From contig NZ_JASLER010000054.1 in assembly GCF_030151085.1 (NCBI RefSeq), positions 8,577-72,576 of the forward strand: a stretch of 64,000 nt of DNA. Reading direction: 5' to 3'. Source of the DNA: Bacteroides sp. (lineage in GTDB: Bacteria > Bacteroidota > Bacteroidia > Bacteroidales > Bacteroidaceae). The notes under the pieces were generated by a model. That model was not told the DNA's origin and ran no database searches. It was given only the letters and a program-made list of their open reading frames with translations. Of the stretch, positions 9,135 through 18,073 are shown piece by piece; position 1 is the first letter of the stretch; the number at the start of each line of letters is the position of its first letter. The position numbers and the translations under genes were made by a program.

Positions 9135-11885
9135 TCAATCTATTTTTTGTTTACATTCAAAATTAAATTTGATACTTTTTATAGCAGCTTTCTCGTCGCT
9201 ACCATTATCTGGTAAATCAAAGAATATCTTTTCATCCTTATCCAGTTTGTAAATCACAAGTTGGAGGTTCTTCCCTTCTACAGAATGTTCTTGCCGGTTC
9301 AACCCCACTGTCCAAGTGGCATGACTGTTGTAATCATCATCCGAAAGCATATAACCGTTGTATAGTTCAGCTTTATCTCCGGAGTATTTAATGCGCATAT
9401 AGATATTATTCAATTCTCTCAATGCATCTGTTGGTACTTGTATACTCCATTCTTTGAAAGTCTCATAAGCGAGATCTTTGGCAAATGTGGGTAATTCAAC
9501 TATAACCGGAGCTACAGGTCTCGGAAATTCTCGTGTAAGTGAAGGATTAGAATAATAATCTGTTGTCAACCAGGAGTCATCCGTACTAAAGTCTATCCTA
9601 TCGTAATTGTAGTATTCCACAATTACGCGTGCTGCAAATTGTTTCTTTCCTTCTACAAACGGAAAAGATGCGAATAGTGTGTTAATGCCTTTACTGGCAT
9701 ATCCGGTAAGATCTATTTCGTTCAACTGGTTGGGTTTAACTTCTTGATTGACCCAAGTATCATTTAGATTGAGTGTACATTTCGATTCGGGATATAGCAA
9801 CAAAGTAACCTTCTTTATTCCTGAAGGATTATCCAGATTGAACTCTTTGAAGAAGAAACGGCGATAACGCTGCTGATAAGGTTCGATATTATTGAAGTTA
9901 GCAGTTTCCAACCACTTTGCTTCTTCTAATATACCCTTAGGCTCAACACGAATACCTACTTCCGGTTGATGGAATACAGCTACTTTTTCTTTGAAAGAGG
10001 GGGTTATACCAGCTTGTAGTTTGCAATAAGTCACTTTTTTATCGATAGAAAACATATAGATATCTCCCAGTGAACTGTACAATCCTGCTTCCGAGAGGTA
10101 GCATTGTTTCTTTCCATTCTGCTCTAATAACCAGCAATTATCCGCTTCCTTCTCTGTCAGGACTATGATAAATTTCTCTTTTCCATTCTGCAACTGCACT
10201 TTAAGAATGCAATCCTTTCCGGGGTTCAGTTCGTCTATTACCCAACAGTCACTTTCTTCCTTTATTCTAGCCTGGGATGCCTCCACGCTTTTCACTGTTT
10301 TTTTATCCAAAGAGAATTCTACAGGAACCTGCTTATTCTGGAAAAACAGATAACAGTTATCCACACTTCCCATTAATTGTGCCGTAGCATAGTTGATGCA
10401 CATGGCATCCAGTTCTACATTCAAAGGCCAGATAAAGACTGTGCTATCTTGCATTTCAATACCCTTCCGGGGAAAGCGCAGGACTTTATCACGAAGATTA
10501 ACCTCAAACTTCACATTCTTTTGTTCCTTCTTCGGATAATAACGCGAGTAGTTGATACCAAACAAATAACCCGATTCATTATTGGAACGTACTGCAACCT
10601 GCAACCCGTCTTCTTCCCATTTGGGTATGACAGGCATCATAGGAGTGATGTCTTTCTCAAACTCATTGACAAAATAATGCAGTTTCTTCACTTTCTTATA
10701 AGACTCAGCTATTTCACCCGATTCACGAATAGCCGCCTGAAAGTCATAGGACTTTACTGGTAAGCGACTCCAATAGCCGGTTTTTACCTGGTCTTCTTCA
10801 GTAGACCAAAGTTTGCCCGTAAACTGGGTAGCACCTGCATAGATATAATATCCCAGTAAATTGGAACCAGAACCCAATTTAGCAATAATCATCCCCAATC
10901 CGTCTAAGGGGTCTATACAAAGCCTTCTATGATATGTATTTTGTACACCTACCCCCATTTCGCAGGTAAAGTAAGGATACTTCTCGTACGTCATATATAC
11001 GCCCTGATGATCTATCTGGTCATTACCGATATTCTTATTGTCACGGAAGGAATCGAAAAGAAAGTTCCCCGGCTGATATTCTTTACCGACATGCTCTACC
11101 CACGGAGCATCCGCATAGCCACCCCATAAAGGAATCACTTCGAAAGGAGGCACAGAGCCATCTCCCCAACCTGTAACCGTATACATAGGAACATCAATTC
11201 CATTCTCCAAAGCTAGATCTTTCAGCCATTGAATATGCGGTTCGCCTGCTTTTCCATACCAGTATTCATTTTCCAATTGGATACCAATGATATTTCCTCC
11301 TGTTTTATAATAGAGCCCTTCCAGTTGTTTGGCAATCTGAGAAAAATAGCGTTTAACATAATTCTGATAAACTACATCATTGGAGCGGTCTTTTAGATAT
11401 TTCTTTTGCAATATCCAGTCAGGAGTTCCACCATTGCGTGCTTCTCCATGCGACCACGGTCCCAATCTCGGCACTACAAGTAACCCATGTTTACCACATA
11501 GTTTGATAAAGCTGCGTAAATCCTTCTCATGTTCCCAGTCAAACTGCCCTTCAATCTCTTCATGATGGTTCCAAAACAGATAAGTAGCAATTACATTAAT
11601 GCCGGAAGCTTTCATCTTCAAGATACGGTCCTCCCATAAATCCTTACGTATGCGGGAGAAATGTAATTCTCCCATAACAGGCAACATAGGCTTTCCGCCG
11701 ATAGTCATATATAGACTGTTGATTTCAATCGCTTTGTCTTTAGGACCTGGATTTCCCATCTTGAAGTGTCCGTATAATGGAGTTTCCATTACATTTGAGG
11801 CATCCAGTTTATAGACTTTTTGTGCCGGCAAAACCGTAAACATGCAAAGTCCTATGAGGAATAAATTGATTTTTTTCATATTCAT
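9135..11885 (-). CDS. GH35 beta-galactosidase, long form
   Basis: Second GH35 of the locus, 916 residues, with a signal peptide (about residues 1-22). Family motifs: MGELHFSRIR (71-80), TYLFWNHHEEIEG (101-113), RLGPWSHGEARNGG (140-153), IQLENEYW with acid/base Glu207, and FTCEMGVGVQ with nucleophile Glu309. The C-terminal half (about residues 450-916) is longer than in the other GH35 and carries beta-sandwich modules that may bind substrate. It follows the GH2-GH43 gene by 12 bp and precedes the esterase by 4 bp. A start at the third codon (Met3, 11879) is equally possible. The two GH35 enzymes share the core motifs but differ elsewhere, which fits action on different beta-galactosides or at different stages of the same glycan. 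Confidence 0.92.
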   Translation of the reverse strand: MNMKKINLFLIGLCMFTVLPAQKVYKLDASNVMETPLYGHFKMGNPGPKDKAIEINSLYMTIGGKPMLPVMGELHFSRIRKDLWEDRILKMKASGINVIATYLFWNHHEEIEGQFDWEHEKDLRSFIKLCGKHGLLVVPRLGPWSHGEARNGGTPDWILQKKYLKDRSNDVVYQNYVKRYFSQIAKQLEGLYYKTGGNIIGIQLENEYWYGKAGEPHIQWLKDLALENGIDVPMYTVTGWGDGSVPPFEVIPLWGGYADAPWVEHVGKEYQPGNFLFDSFRDNKNIGNDQIDHQGVYMTYEKYPYFTCEMGVGVQNTYHRRLCIDPLDGLGMIIAKLGSGSNLLGYYIYAGATQFTGKLWSTEEDQVKTGYWSRLPVKSYDFQAAIRESGEIAESYKKVKKLHYFVNEFEKDITPMMPVIPKWEEDGLQVAVRSNNESGYLFGINYSRYYPKKEQKNVKFEVNLRDKVLRFPRKGIEMQDSTVFIWPLNVELDAMCINYATAQLMGSVDNCYLFFQNKQVPVEFSLDKKTVKSVEASQARIKEESDCWVIDELNPGKDCILKVQLQNGKEKFIIVLTEKEADNCWLLEQNGKKQCYLSEAGLYSSLGDIYMFSIDKKVTYCKLQAGITPSFKEKVAVFHQPEVGIRVEPKGILEEAKWLETANFNNIEPYQQRYRRFFFKEFNLDNPSGIKKVTLLLYPESKCTLNLNDTWVNQEVKPNQLNEIDLTGYASKGINTLFASFPFVEGKKQFAARVIVEYYNYDRIDFSTDDSWLTTDYYSNPSLTREFPRPVAPVIVELPTFAKDLAYETFKEWSIQVPTDALRELNNIYMRIKYSGDKAELYNGYMLSDDDYNSHATWTVGLNRQEHSVEGKNLQLVIYKLDKDEKIFFDLPDNGSDEKAAIKSIKFNFECKQKID

Positions 11886-11897
11886 TACATTATCGGA

Positions 11898-14800
11898 TTA
11901 ATAAACCGTTTCCATATTTTCTGTACTCCATTGATCCGCCCATCGAATGAGTGGTTGGTCTCCATGAAACTCAATCGGAAGCCATATATACCGGGAATTA
12001 ATTAAATCCGTTTTGTTCCATCGGTCGAACATAGCTATGTATTGATCGGGCTTTCCTTCGACAGGAAGTACATAGGTACTTTGAGCATAGAATGTTTTAT
12101 CAGCCTCACGCCCCATACAAGGATTATCTTTTAGTTGCCAAACTCCCATTATTGAATCAGCAACAGCCCATTTAGCCTTATTAGGGTCCCATCCGCTACA
12201 ACCGGATGAAATCATATAGTAGCGACCGTTTCTTTTGAATACAGCAGGAGCTTCCCGTGACTGTCCGATGAATCTACGGACATAAATCCCTGACGGTTTA
12301 GTATAATCATCACTCAGCAGACTGATGTATAATGTTCTATTCCATTCTGATGAACAGATATGATAGGTTTTGCCATCTTCATCTTTAAAAATGGTTTGGT
12401 CTCGGCTATCTGCTCCGTTCGGTTTAAAAGAGCCCAAATATGTGAACGCTCCTGTTGGGGAATCAGAGATAGCTACTCCTGCATGAGCTTTTTCGTAGTC
12501 AGGGCTCTCAATATGCATCCACATTACAAACTTACCGGTTTTCTCGTTATAAATAACTTTCGGACGTTCTATTACCTGCGAAGGATGAAGATCAGAATTC
12601 GGGTCATTGTCTACAGTAGACAGTACTTTGCCCTCAAATGTCCAGTCGGTCAGGTTCTTGGAGGAATAACAAGATACTCCTCCGGCTTCGGCCCGCCAGC
12701 ACTCCCAAGACTTAACCCAGTCTAAGCAATAGGTGGAATCTCCTTTCAATTCACCATACCAATAATAAGTTCCTTTGTGAAAGAGGAAACCACCTCCATG
12801 AGCATTTATTTGATTGCCTTTAGTATCTTTCCATAAGCTACCGGATACTACAATACCACTTCCTTGTTTTACAGGATTTAGTTTATTTATTGTTTTGATT
12901 GTGATTGACGCATCCTGCATGCCTTCAGCAGAAACTTTCAAAGTTATTTCACCGGCAGTACCATCAGGCTGTAAAATAGCCATAGCTTTTCCTCTAAAAG
13001 TGGCGGGAGACACAGACCGGAAACTTTCCATATCCGTAGGACAAGCGTTCCCCGAGCCACGCAACACACCGTTTCCTTCAACTTTTAAGGTTACCTTTTG
13101 GTCGGCATCAGGCACTACTCTACCTTCCTTATCTACTAATTCAATAGTTATATAAGCTAAGTCGTCCCGGTCGGTACGGATCGCTTTACGGTCTGCCACC
13201 AAGCGTATTTGTGTAGGAGAACCGGTGGTTTGCAGAATGGCACACGATGACTCAATGCCTTCATAGGTGGCAACAGCTTTCAACTCACCCGATTGATAAT
13301 TAACGATGAATGTAGCCGTATAATCTTTCTGAGATGAATCCTTTTCATCTAGCAGTTTTCCGTTAAGATAAAGTCTTACTTGGGGTGCACGGCTGTAGAC
13401 ATTCACTTTTACGGGTTTACCTTCTAAACCTTTCCAATTCCAGCTAAGAAGCTCATTCTTCCAGCCCCAATAACTTACATCTTCCACTTTCCCAGGAGCA
13501 GGCAGGGGTTGCACGGCTACGGCTATTTCCCGTTCTTTCCAAATGATATCCCTGTAATAGGATTGAGGTTTCTTCTCACCGCAAATATCAATGTCTCCAC
13601 ACCAGGCATTGTACCAGGGCCAGCCCATGAATTGCGGATTCCTCTCGCCTTTATTCAGTTCCATAGTATGTCCTATTCCTGCTTCACCTAAGTAATCAAG
13701 GGATGTCCAGACAAAATCACCTATAATATACGGATGCTTTTCTACCAGATTCCAATTAACAGCGGCTTCCTGTGCCACGGTTTCACTGCCGTATATCACG
13801 CGGGTGGAGTCTTTCTGATGATCGTTCTCGTATTCGTACCACATATAGTTGTAACCTGTTACATCGAGATGTTGCATGGCTTTAGCGGCATCTTCTTTCC
13901 ATTTCATCTGCGGATTATCCCAATAGTCGTTGATGGCTGCTGTTACGGGGCGTGAAGGATCTAATTTTTTCACGATATTCCTTAGCCTTTCTGCAATCTT
14001 TATGCCGGCATCATCTGAGCGTTCCTGTATTTCATTTCCTATACTCCACATAATGATAGACGGATGATTCCGATCTCTCAATACCATGGAAGAAATATCC
14101 TTTTCATTCCATTCGTCAAAGAAACGATGGTAATCTTGCGGATTTTTTTCTTTTTGCCAATGATCAAAAGCCTCATCAATGACCAGCATACCTTGTTCGT
14201 CGCAGGCTCTAAGGAAAGCTTCCGCTGGTGGATTGTGTGCACATCGAACGGCATTATATCCATTAGCTTTAAGTAGTTCAACCTTACGTTCTTCCGCTCT
14301 GTCCAGAGAAGCTGCACCCAACAATCCGTTATCATGGTGCACGCATCCTCCCTTTAACTTTAGTGGTAAACCGTTCAGTTTAAATCCTTCTTTAGCACTA
14401 AAGGAAAGGGTACGGATACCAAAAGGAATAGAAATACGGTCTAATACATCTTGCCCTGAACGAATACAAATTATCGCTTCGTATAAATAAGGAGTATCAA
14501 CCGACCATAACTTAGCATCCTCAACAGGCATAGAGATGGAAACTGCTTGTAGACTTTTTGCATCTATATTCACTACTTGCTCCTTTATACCTACCTCTTC
14601 GCCTTCGGAAGAAATTAGGGTGATAGTCATGATGACTTCTTTACTTTCCGCATGTTCATTCAAAACGTCCGCATCTATTGCTAACGTTGCTTTGTTTCCG
14701 GAAAGTTCTGTAGTGCGCACGGCTACCGCCCATTCATCCAAATGCACAGGATCTGTTTTCATTAACCACACATGGCGATAAATGCCGGATCCGGCATACC

Positions 14801-15338
14801 ATCGTGAGTTCTTCCCTTCATTAACTACTTTTACGGCAATTGTATTGGTTTCGCCTGCCGGATGGCAATAAGGAGTAATATCACACCTGAATGATGAGTA
14901 ACCGTAAGCATTAAAGTTCACTTTTTGTCCGTTAACCCACACTTCGGATTGGGCATACACTCCTTCGAAATAGAGTGAATGAAGTTTGTGGGCATCCTTA
15001 CTACTGATGACAAATGTCTTTCTATACCAACCTTCACCACCTACAGTTTGTCCGGTAGCGAAGCCTCCGGCACTCTCTTTGGAAAAAGGGCCGATAGACA
15101 TACTGTCTGATTGCGCCAAAGGTTCTACACTCCAATCATGCGGCACGTCTAGTACACGCCATGCCGAATCATCAAAATTCTCTTTCCAGACTTCTTCCAT
15201 CGTGCCTCGATAGAATTTCCAATCTTGGTCTAGGTTGACCTTACGATCGAAACAGTCTGTGTTTGGGTTACATGCTGTTACAACCAACAAGCCTGCAACG
15301 GCAAATATATATCGTTTTATTAATGCTTTCAACTTCAT
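11898..15338 (-). CDS. GH2-GH43 fusion lipoprotein (bifunctional galactanase-type enzyme)
   Basis: 1146 residues with two catalytic modules. The lipobox LLVVTAC puts the lipidated Cys at residue 23. Residues about 33-820 form a complete GH2 enzyme: jelly-roll (WYRKTFV), GGCVHHDNG, then MWSIGNE with acid/base Glu436 and YGSET with nucleophile Glu519, followed by C-terminal Ig-like domains. Residues about 828-1146 form a GH43 five-blade domain beginning INAHGGG and FHKGTYYWYGE. This entry lacks the usual GH43 N-terminal Asp base, as in the exo-beta-1,3-galactanase-type subfamilies (GH43_24/GH43_34). Asp980 (SRDQTIF), Glu1029 (SREAPAVF) and Gln1086 (AQSTYVLP) are candidate functional residues. 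Inference: the GH43 part trims a galactan or arabinogalactan-like chain while GH2 removes a terminal sugar. A 252-bp gap separates it from the upstream GH2 gene. Confidence 0.88.
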   Translation of the reverse strand: MKLKALIKRYIFAVAGLLVVTACNPNTDCFDRKVNLDQDWKFYRGTMEEVWKENFDDSAWRVLDVPHDWSVEPLAQSDSMSIGPFSKESAGGFATGQTVGGEGWYRKTFVISSKDAHKLHSLYFEGVYAQSEVWVNGQKVNFNAYGYSSFRCDITPYCHPAGETNTIAVKVVNEGKNSRWYAGSGIYRHVWLMKTDPVHLDEWAVAVRTTELSGNKATLAIDADVLNEHAESKEVIMTITLISSEGEEVGIKEQVVNIDAKSLQAVSISMPVEDAKLWSVDTPYLYEAIICIRSGQDVLDRISIPFGIRTLSFSAKEGFKLNGLPLKLKGGCVHHDNGLLGAASLDRAEERKVELLKANGYNAVRCAHNPPAEAFLRACDEQGMLVIDEAFDHWQKEKNPQDYHRFFDEWNEKDISSMVLRDRNHPSIIMWSIGNEIQERSDDAGIKIAERLRNIVKKLDPSRPVTAAINDYWDNPQMKWKEDAAKAMQHLDVTGYNYMWYEYENDHQKDSTRVIYGSETVAQEAAVNWNLVEKHPYIIGDFVWTSLDYLGEAGIGHTMELNKGERNPQFMGWPWYNAWCGDIDICGEKKPQSYYRDIIWKEREIAVAVQPLPAPGKVEDVSYWGWKNELLSWNWKGLEGKPVKVNVYSRAPQVRLYLNGKLLDEKDSSQKDYTATFIVNYQSGELKAVATYEGIESSCAILQTTGSPTQIRLVADRKAIRTDRDDLAYITIELVDKEGRVVPDADQKVTLKVEGNGVLRGSGNACPTDMESFRSVSPATFRGKAMAILQPDGTAGEITLKVSAEGMQDASITIKTINKLNPVKQGSGIVVSGSLWKDTKGNQINAHGGGFLFHKGTYYWYGELKGDSTYCLDWVKSWECWRAEAGGVSCYSSKNLTDWTFEGKVLSTVDNDPNSDLHPSQVIERPKVIYNEKTGKFVMWMHIESPDYEKAHAGVAISDSPTGAFTYLGSFKPNGADSRDQTIFKDEDGKTYHICSSEWNRTLYISLLSDDYTKPSGIYVRRFIGQSREAPAVFKRNGRYYMISSGCSGWDPNKAKWAVADSIMGVWQLKDNPCMGREADKTFYAQSTYVLPVEGKPDQYIAMFDRWNKTDLINSRYIWLPIEFHGDQPLIRWADQWSTENMETVY

Positions 15339-15419
15339 ATAACTTCCAAGTTTTCTTTAAGAAAAAAGACTACAATTAATCGTTTTGTATCTATTTGATT
15401 ATAAGTTCTTTATAAATTC

Positions 15420-15507
15420 ACTAAAAAGCGAGTGGAATTTTACTAAATCTTAGGGAACGATTTACTAAAACGTTGCCTGTTTTTTAGTAAAAAAGGACTC
15501 GAATATT
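15420..15507. repeat. 22-bp-period array A (four units)
   Basis: Four consecutive 22-bp units start at 15420, 15442, 15464 and 15486. The first three start with ACTAAA and the fourth with AGTAAA. Units one to three end in a T run, so the joints read TTTTACTAAA or similar, a near-palindrome. The middle 10-12 bases differ between units. Neighbouring 22-bp frames on both sides are too degenerate to count safely. The array lies in the 252-bp gap (15339-15590) between the two GH2 genes. I see no consensus -7 promoter element in this gap. Confidence 0.7.
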
Positions 15508-15590
15508 TTAAGTAATTCCTATTTGTTTACATTTAGCTACAATTACCAGCTATTAAAACTTCGCATTTACCGAAAGAAGCTATATATTAT

Positions 15591-17993
15591 CTAACTTTTC
15601 TGATTAATCGTAACGCTTGCCGCAGGAAGTCCCTGCACTTTTGCTGTTATTATAATCTTGCCGGGTAATTTACCGGAGCGTATTACCAATAAATTGCTTC
15701 CGCGCCAAGTTTTCCGTCTGTTTGCAACAAAACTCTCCACACTCATCGGATTGGCATTGCCTACTCCTTCGATGGTAGCGTCGCCTGCGATGGAGAATTC
15801 CACCAATTCTTCTGCCAGTTGGTTACGAACACCTTTACGATCTACCAACTCTACAGTTATATAACTTAAGTCATTGCCATTGGCCATAATTTCCGTTCTG
15901 TCAGCTGATAGGTTGATCTTTTCGACTTTGCCAGAACTTTCCAGTGTTGTGTCGTACGATTTTCCGTTTTTGTCGTAGCTTATTGCTTTCAGTACTCCAT
16001 AAGCGTAAGAAACTTTCCAAGCTAATACATTCTTCTTGTCGGCAGTATTTGTTTGCATTCCTAAGGATTTGTCATTCAAGAAAAGCTCTACTTGCTCACA
16101 ATTGGAATATACAGATACCATCAGTTCCTTTCCTTCATATCCGGGGAAATTCCAATGGTCTACTACATCAGGAAAATCCCATATACTCCAATCTGCCTTA
16201 TCAGGATTCAAAGGAAAAGAAGGACTGGGGGGCGTTACAACGATATGAGATACCGGATTGTCACTCCAAAGCGTTTCACGCAAATAGGATTGCGGGCGGC
16301 GTTCTCCTGAAAGATTCAAGTCTCCGCAATTAGCATGGTTCCAAGGGAAGATACGTTTGTCAAGGGGATAGCCGCACCAACCGATACTTGCTTCGCCGAT
16401 ATAGTCGAAAGCAGTCCAGATAAAATCACCGATAACCCATGAATGATCTTCTACTCCTTTCCAGTATTCGTATGCTTGGGAAGCGTATGACTCTGAGGCG
16501 TATATGATGCGTTCGGGGCAGCGTTTGGCATCCGAATCATAACGGTTCAGGCAGTAATTATAGCCACAAACATCCAATGTATTCAGAAAATCATCTGTTG
16601 CATCGACTATAGAATTAACACCGGCTGTAACGGGACGGGTGGCATCAAGTGTCTTTACGTAAGCAGTCAGTTCCTTGCATATATTTACGACTTCAACTGT
16701 TTCTTTGTCTTTGATTTCATTGCCAATACTCCACATGATGACACAAGGGTGATTACGGTCACGGGCAACCATGCTGTGCATATCACTTTGCCAGCAGTCA
16801 TCAAAATAGTCTCCATAGTCACCTTTGTAATGACCGTGACGCCACATATCAAATGCTTCATCAATGACCAACATACCCAAACGGTCGCAGGCATTAAGCA
16901 GAGCTGTTGATGGGGGATTATGTGACAAGCGCAAAGCATTAAAGCCAGCTGCTTTCAACAATTCAATCTTTCTTTCTTCAGCACGGTCAAAAGCTTTTGA
17001 GCCTAAAAGACCGTTATCATGGTGAATACATCCACCTTTGAGTTTCATGGTCTTTCCATTCAATTGAAAACCTTTTTCAGCACTGAAAGCAATATCGCGT
17101 ACACCTATTGAAATCGATTCTTCGTCTATAATCTTACTATCTTGCATCAGTCGGTTCACTACTTTATATAAATAGGGCCTATCAACAGACCATAATTGTG
17201 GTGAAGAGATTTCCAATGTTTGTTCAGTTTTTACCTTCTCAGTACCATTCAATGTAATTTGTTGTTCCTTCTGAACTACTGTACGGTTATCTTTATCTAA
17301 AATTTGTGTGTGTATTAAAAGTTCTCCTGTTAACTTTTCCTTATTAATCAAACTATTTTGTATTTGCACTTCTGCTTTGTCTTCTGAAACAACGGGAGTC
17401 GTGACAAATGTACCCCAGTTCTCGAAATGCAATGGACTAGTTATCTTTAGGAGAGTATGTCTGTAAATTCCAGAACCAGTATACCAGCGGCTATTCATTC
17501 CTTCATTCTTTACGCGAACAGCAATCAAGTTTTCTTCGCCAAAGCGTACGTTATTTGTTATATCCACTTCAAAGGCTGTATAGCCATAAACATGCTTGGC
17601 TACATGATTACCATTCACCCAAATGTCAGCATTCATATAGATGCCATCGAAAGCAACAAATATACATTTTCCCTTTTCTGCTTCGTCCATATAGAAATAC
17701 TTTCTATACCATCCTGTTCCACCAACAGTAAAGCCTCCCGAGACCTCGGTAACCGCATTGGCATCAAAAGGAGAATCTGTTCCGGGAATATTTTCAATGC
17801 TCCAGTCGTGGGGAAGATTCAGTTTACGCCATTGCGAATCGTCTAAACCCGTTCCTTCTCCTTCTGCTATATCACCACGATGAAACAACCAGTCTTCATC
17901 AAAAGATTGTTCACGAAGCGTAGTTGCTTTTTCATTGCAACTTACCAATCCCAATATCAGTAACCCAAATAGCAGGCTGTATATACTTTTCAT
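15591..17993 (-). CDS. GH2 beta-galactosidase-type lipoprotein
   Basis: 800-residue GH2 glycosidase with lipobox LILGLVSC (Cys19), so predicted to be membrane-anchored. It has the same architecture as the GH2 half of the neighbouring fusion: WYRKYFYMD (95-103), GGCIHHDNG (320-328), LRLSHNPPS, RDRNHPCVIMWSIGNE with acid/base Glu426, and YASES with nucleophile Glu501. C-terminal Ig-like domains (from about residue 590) resemble those of the fusion enzyme, suggesting a duplication followed by gain of the GH43 module in one copy. It is the first enzyme gene after susC-susD, separated from susD by an 80-bp spacer with a strong hairpin. GH2 contains beta-galactosidases, beta-glucuronidases and beta-mannosidases; the galactosidase call rests on sequence style and context. 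Confidence 0.9.
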   Translation of the reverse strand: MKSIYSLLFGLLILGLVSCNEKATTLREQSFDEDWLFHRGDIAEGEGTGLDDSQWRKLNLPHDWSIENIPGTDSPFDANAVTEVSGGFTVGGTGWYRKYFYMDEAEKGKCIFVAFDGIYMNADIWVNGNHVAKHVYGYTAFEVDITNNVRFGEENLIAVRVKNEGMNSRWYTGSGIYRHTLLKITSPLHFENWGTFVTTPVVSEDKAEVQIQNSLINKEKLTGELLIHTQILDKDNRTVVQKEQQITLNGTEKVKTEQTLEISSPQLWSVDRPYLYKVVNRLMQDSKIIDEESISIGVRDIAFSAEKGFQLNGKTMKLKGGCIHHDNGLLGSKAFDRAEERKIELLKAAGFNALRLSHNPPSTALLNACDRLGMLVIDEAFDMWRHGHYKGDYGDYFDDCWQSDMHSMVARDRNHPCVIMWSIGNEIKDKETVEVVNICKELTAYVKTLDATRPVTAGVNSIVDATDDFLNTLDVCGYNYCLNRYDSDAKRCPERIIYASESYASQAYEYWKGVEDHSWVIGDFIWTAFDYIGEASIGWCGYPLDKRIFPWNHANCGDLNLSGERRPQSYLRETLWSDNPVSHIVVTPPSPSFPLNPDKADWSIWDFPDVVDHWNFPGYEGKELMVSVYSNCEQVELFLNDKSLGMQTNTADKKNVLAWKVSYAYGVLKAISYDKNGKSYDTTLESSGKVEKINLSADRTEIMANGNDLSYITVELVDRKGVRNQLAEELVEFSIAGDATIEGVGNANPMSVESFVANRRKTWRGSNLLVIRSGKLPGKIIITAKVQGLPAASVTINQKS

Positions 17994-18011
17994 AATTTCA
18001 TTTTTAGCAAA

Positions 18012-18057
18012 ATAAAGGCCGACTTTCAGACAAGATTTTCTTCCGGTCAGCCTTTAT
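18012..18057 (-). terminator. hairpin between susD and enzyme genes (partial terminator)
   Basis: 12-bp arms at 18012-18023 and 18046-18057 pair fully in the minus-strand transcript, with one G-U wobble, around a 22-nt loop. A short U run (UUUU) follows. It lies just after the susD stop in the 80-bp spacer. Inference: it lowers read-through so that SusC/SusD are made in excess over the enzymes. Confidence 0.6.
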
Positions 18058-18073
18058 CTGGAATATATTTTAA

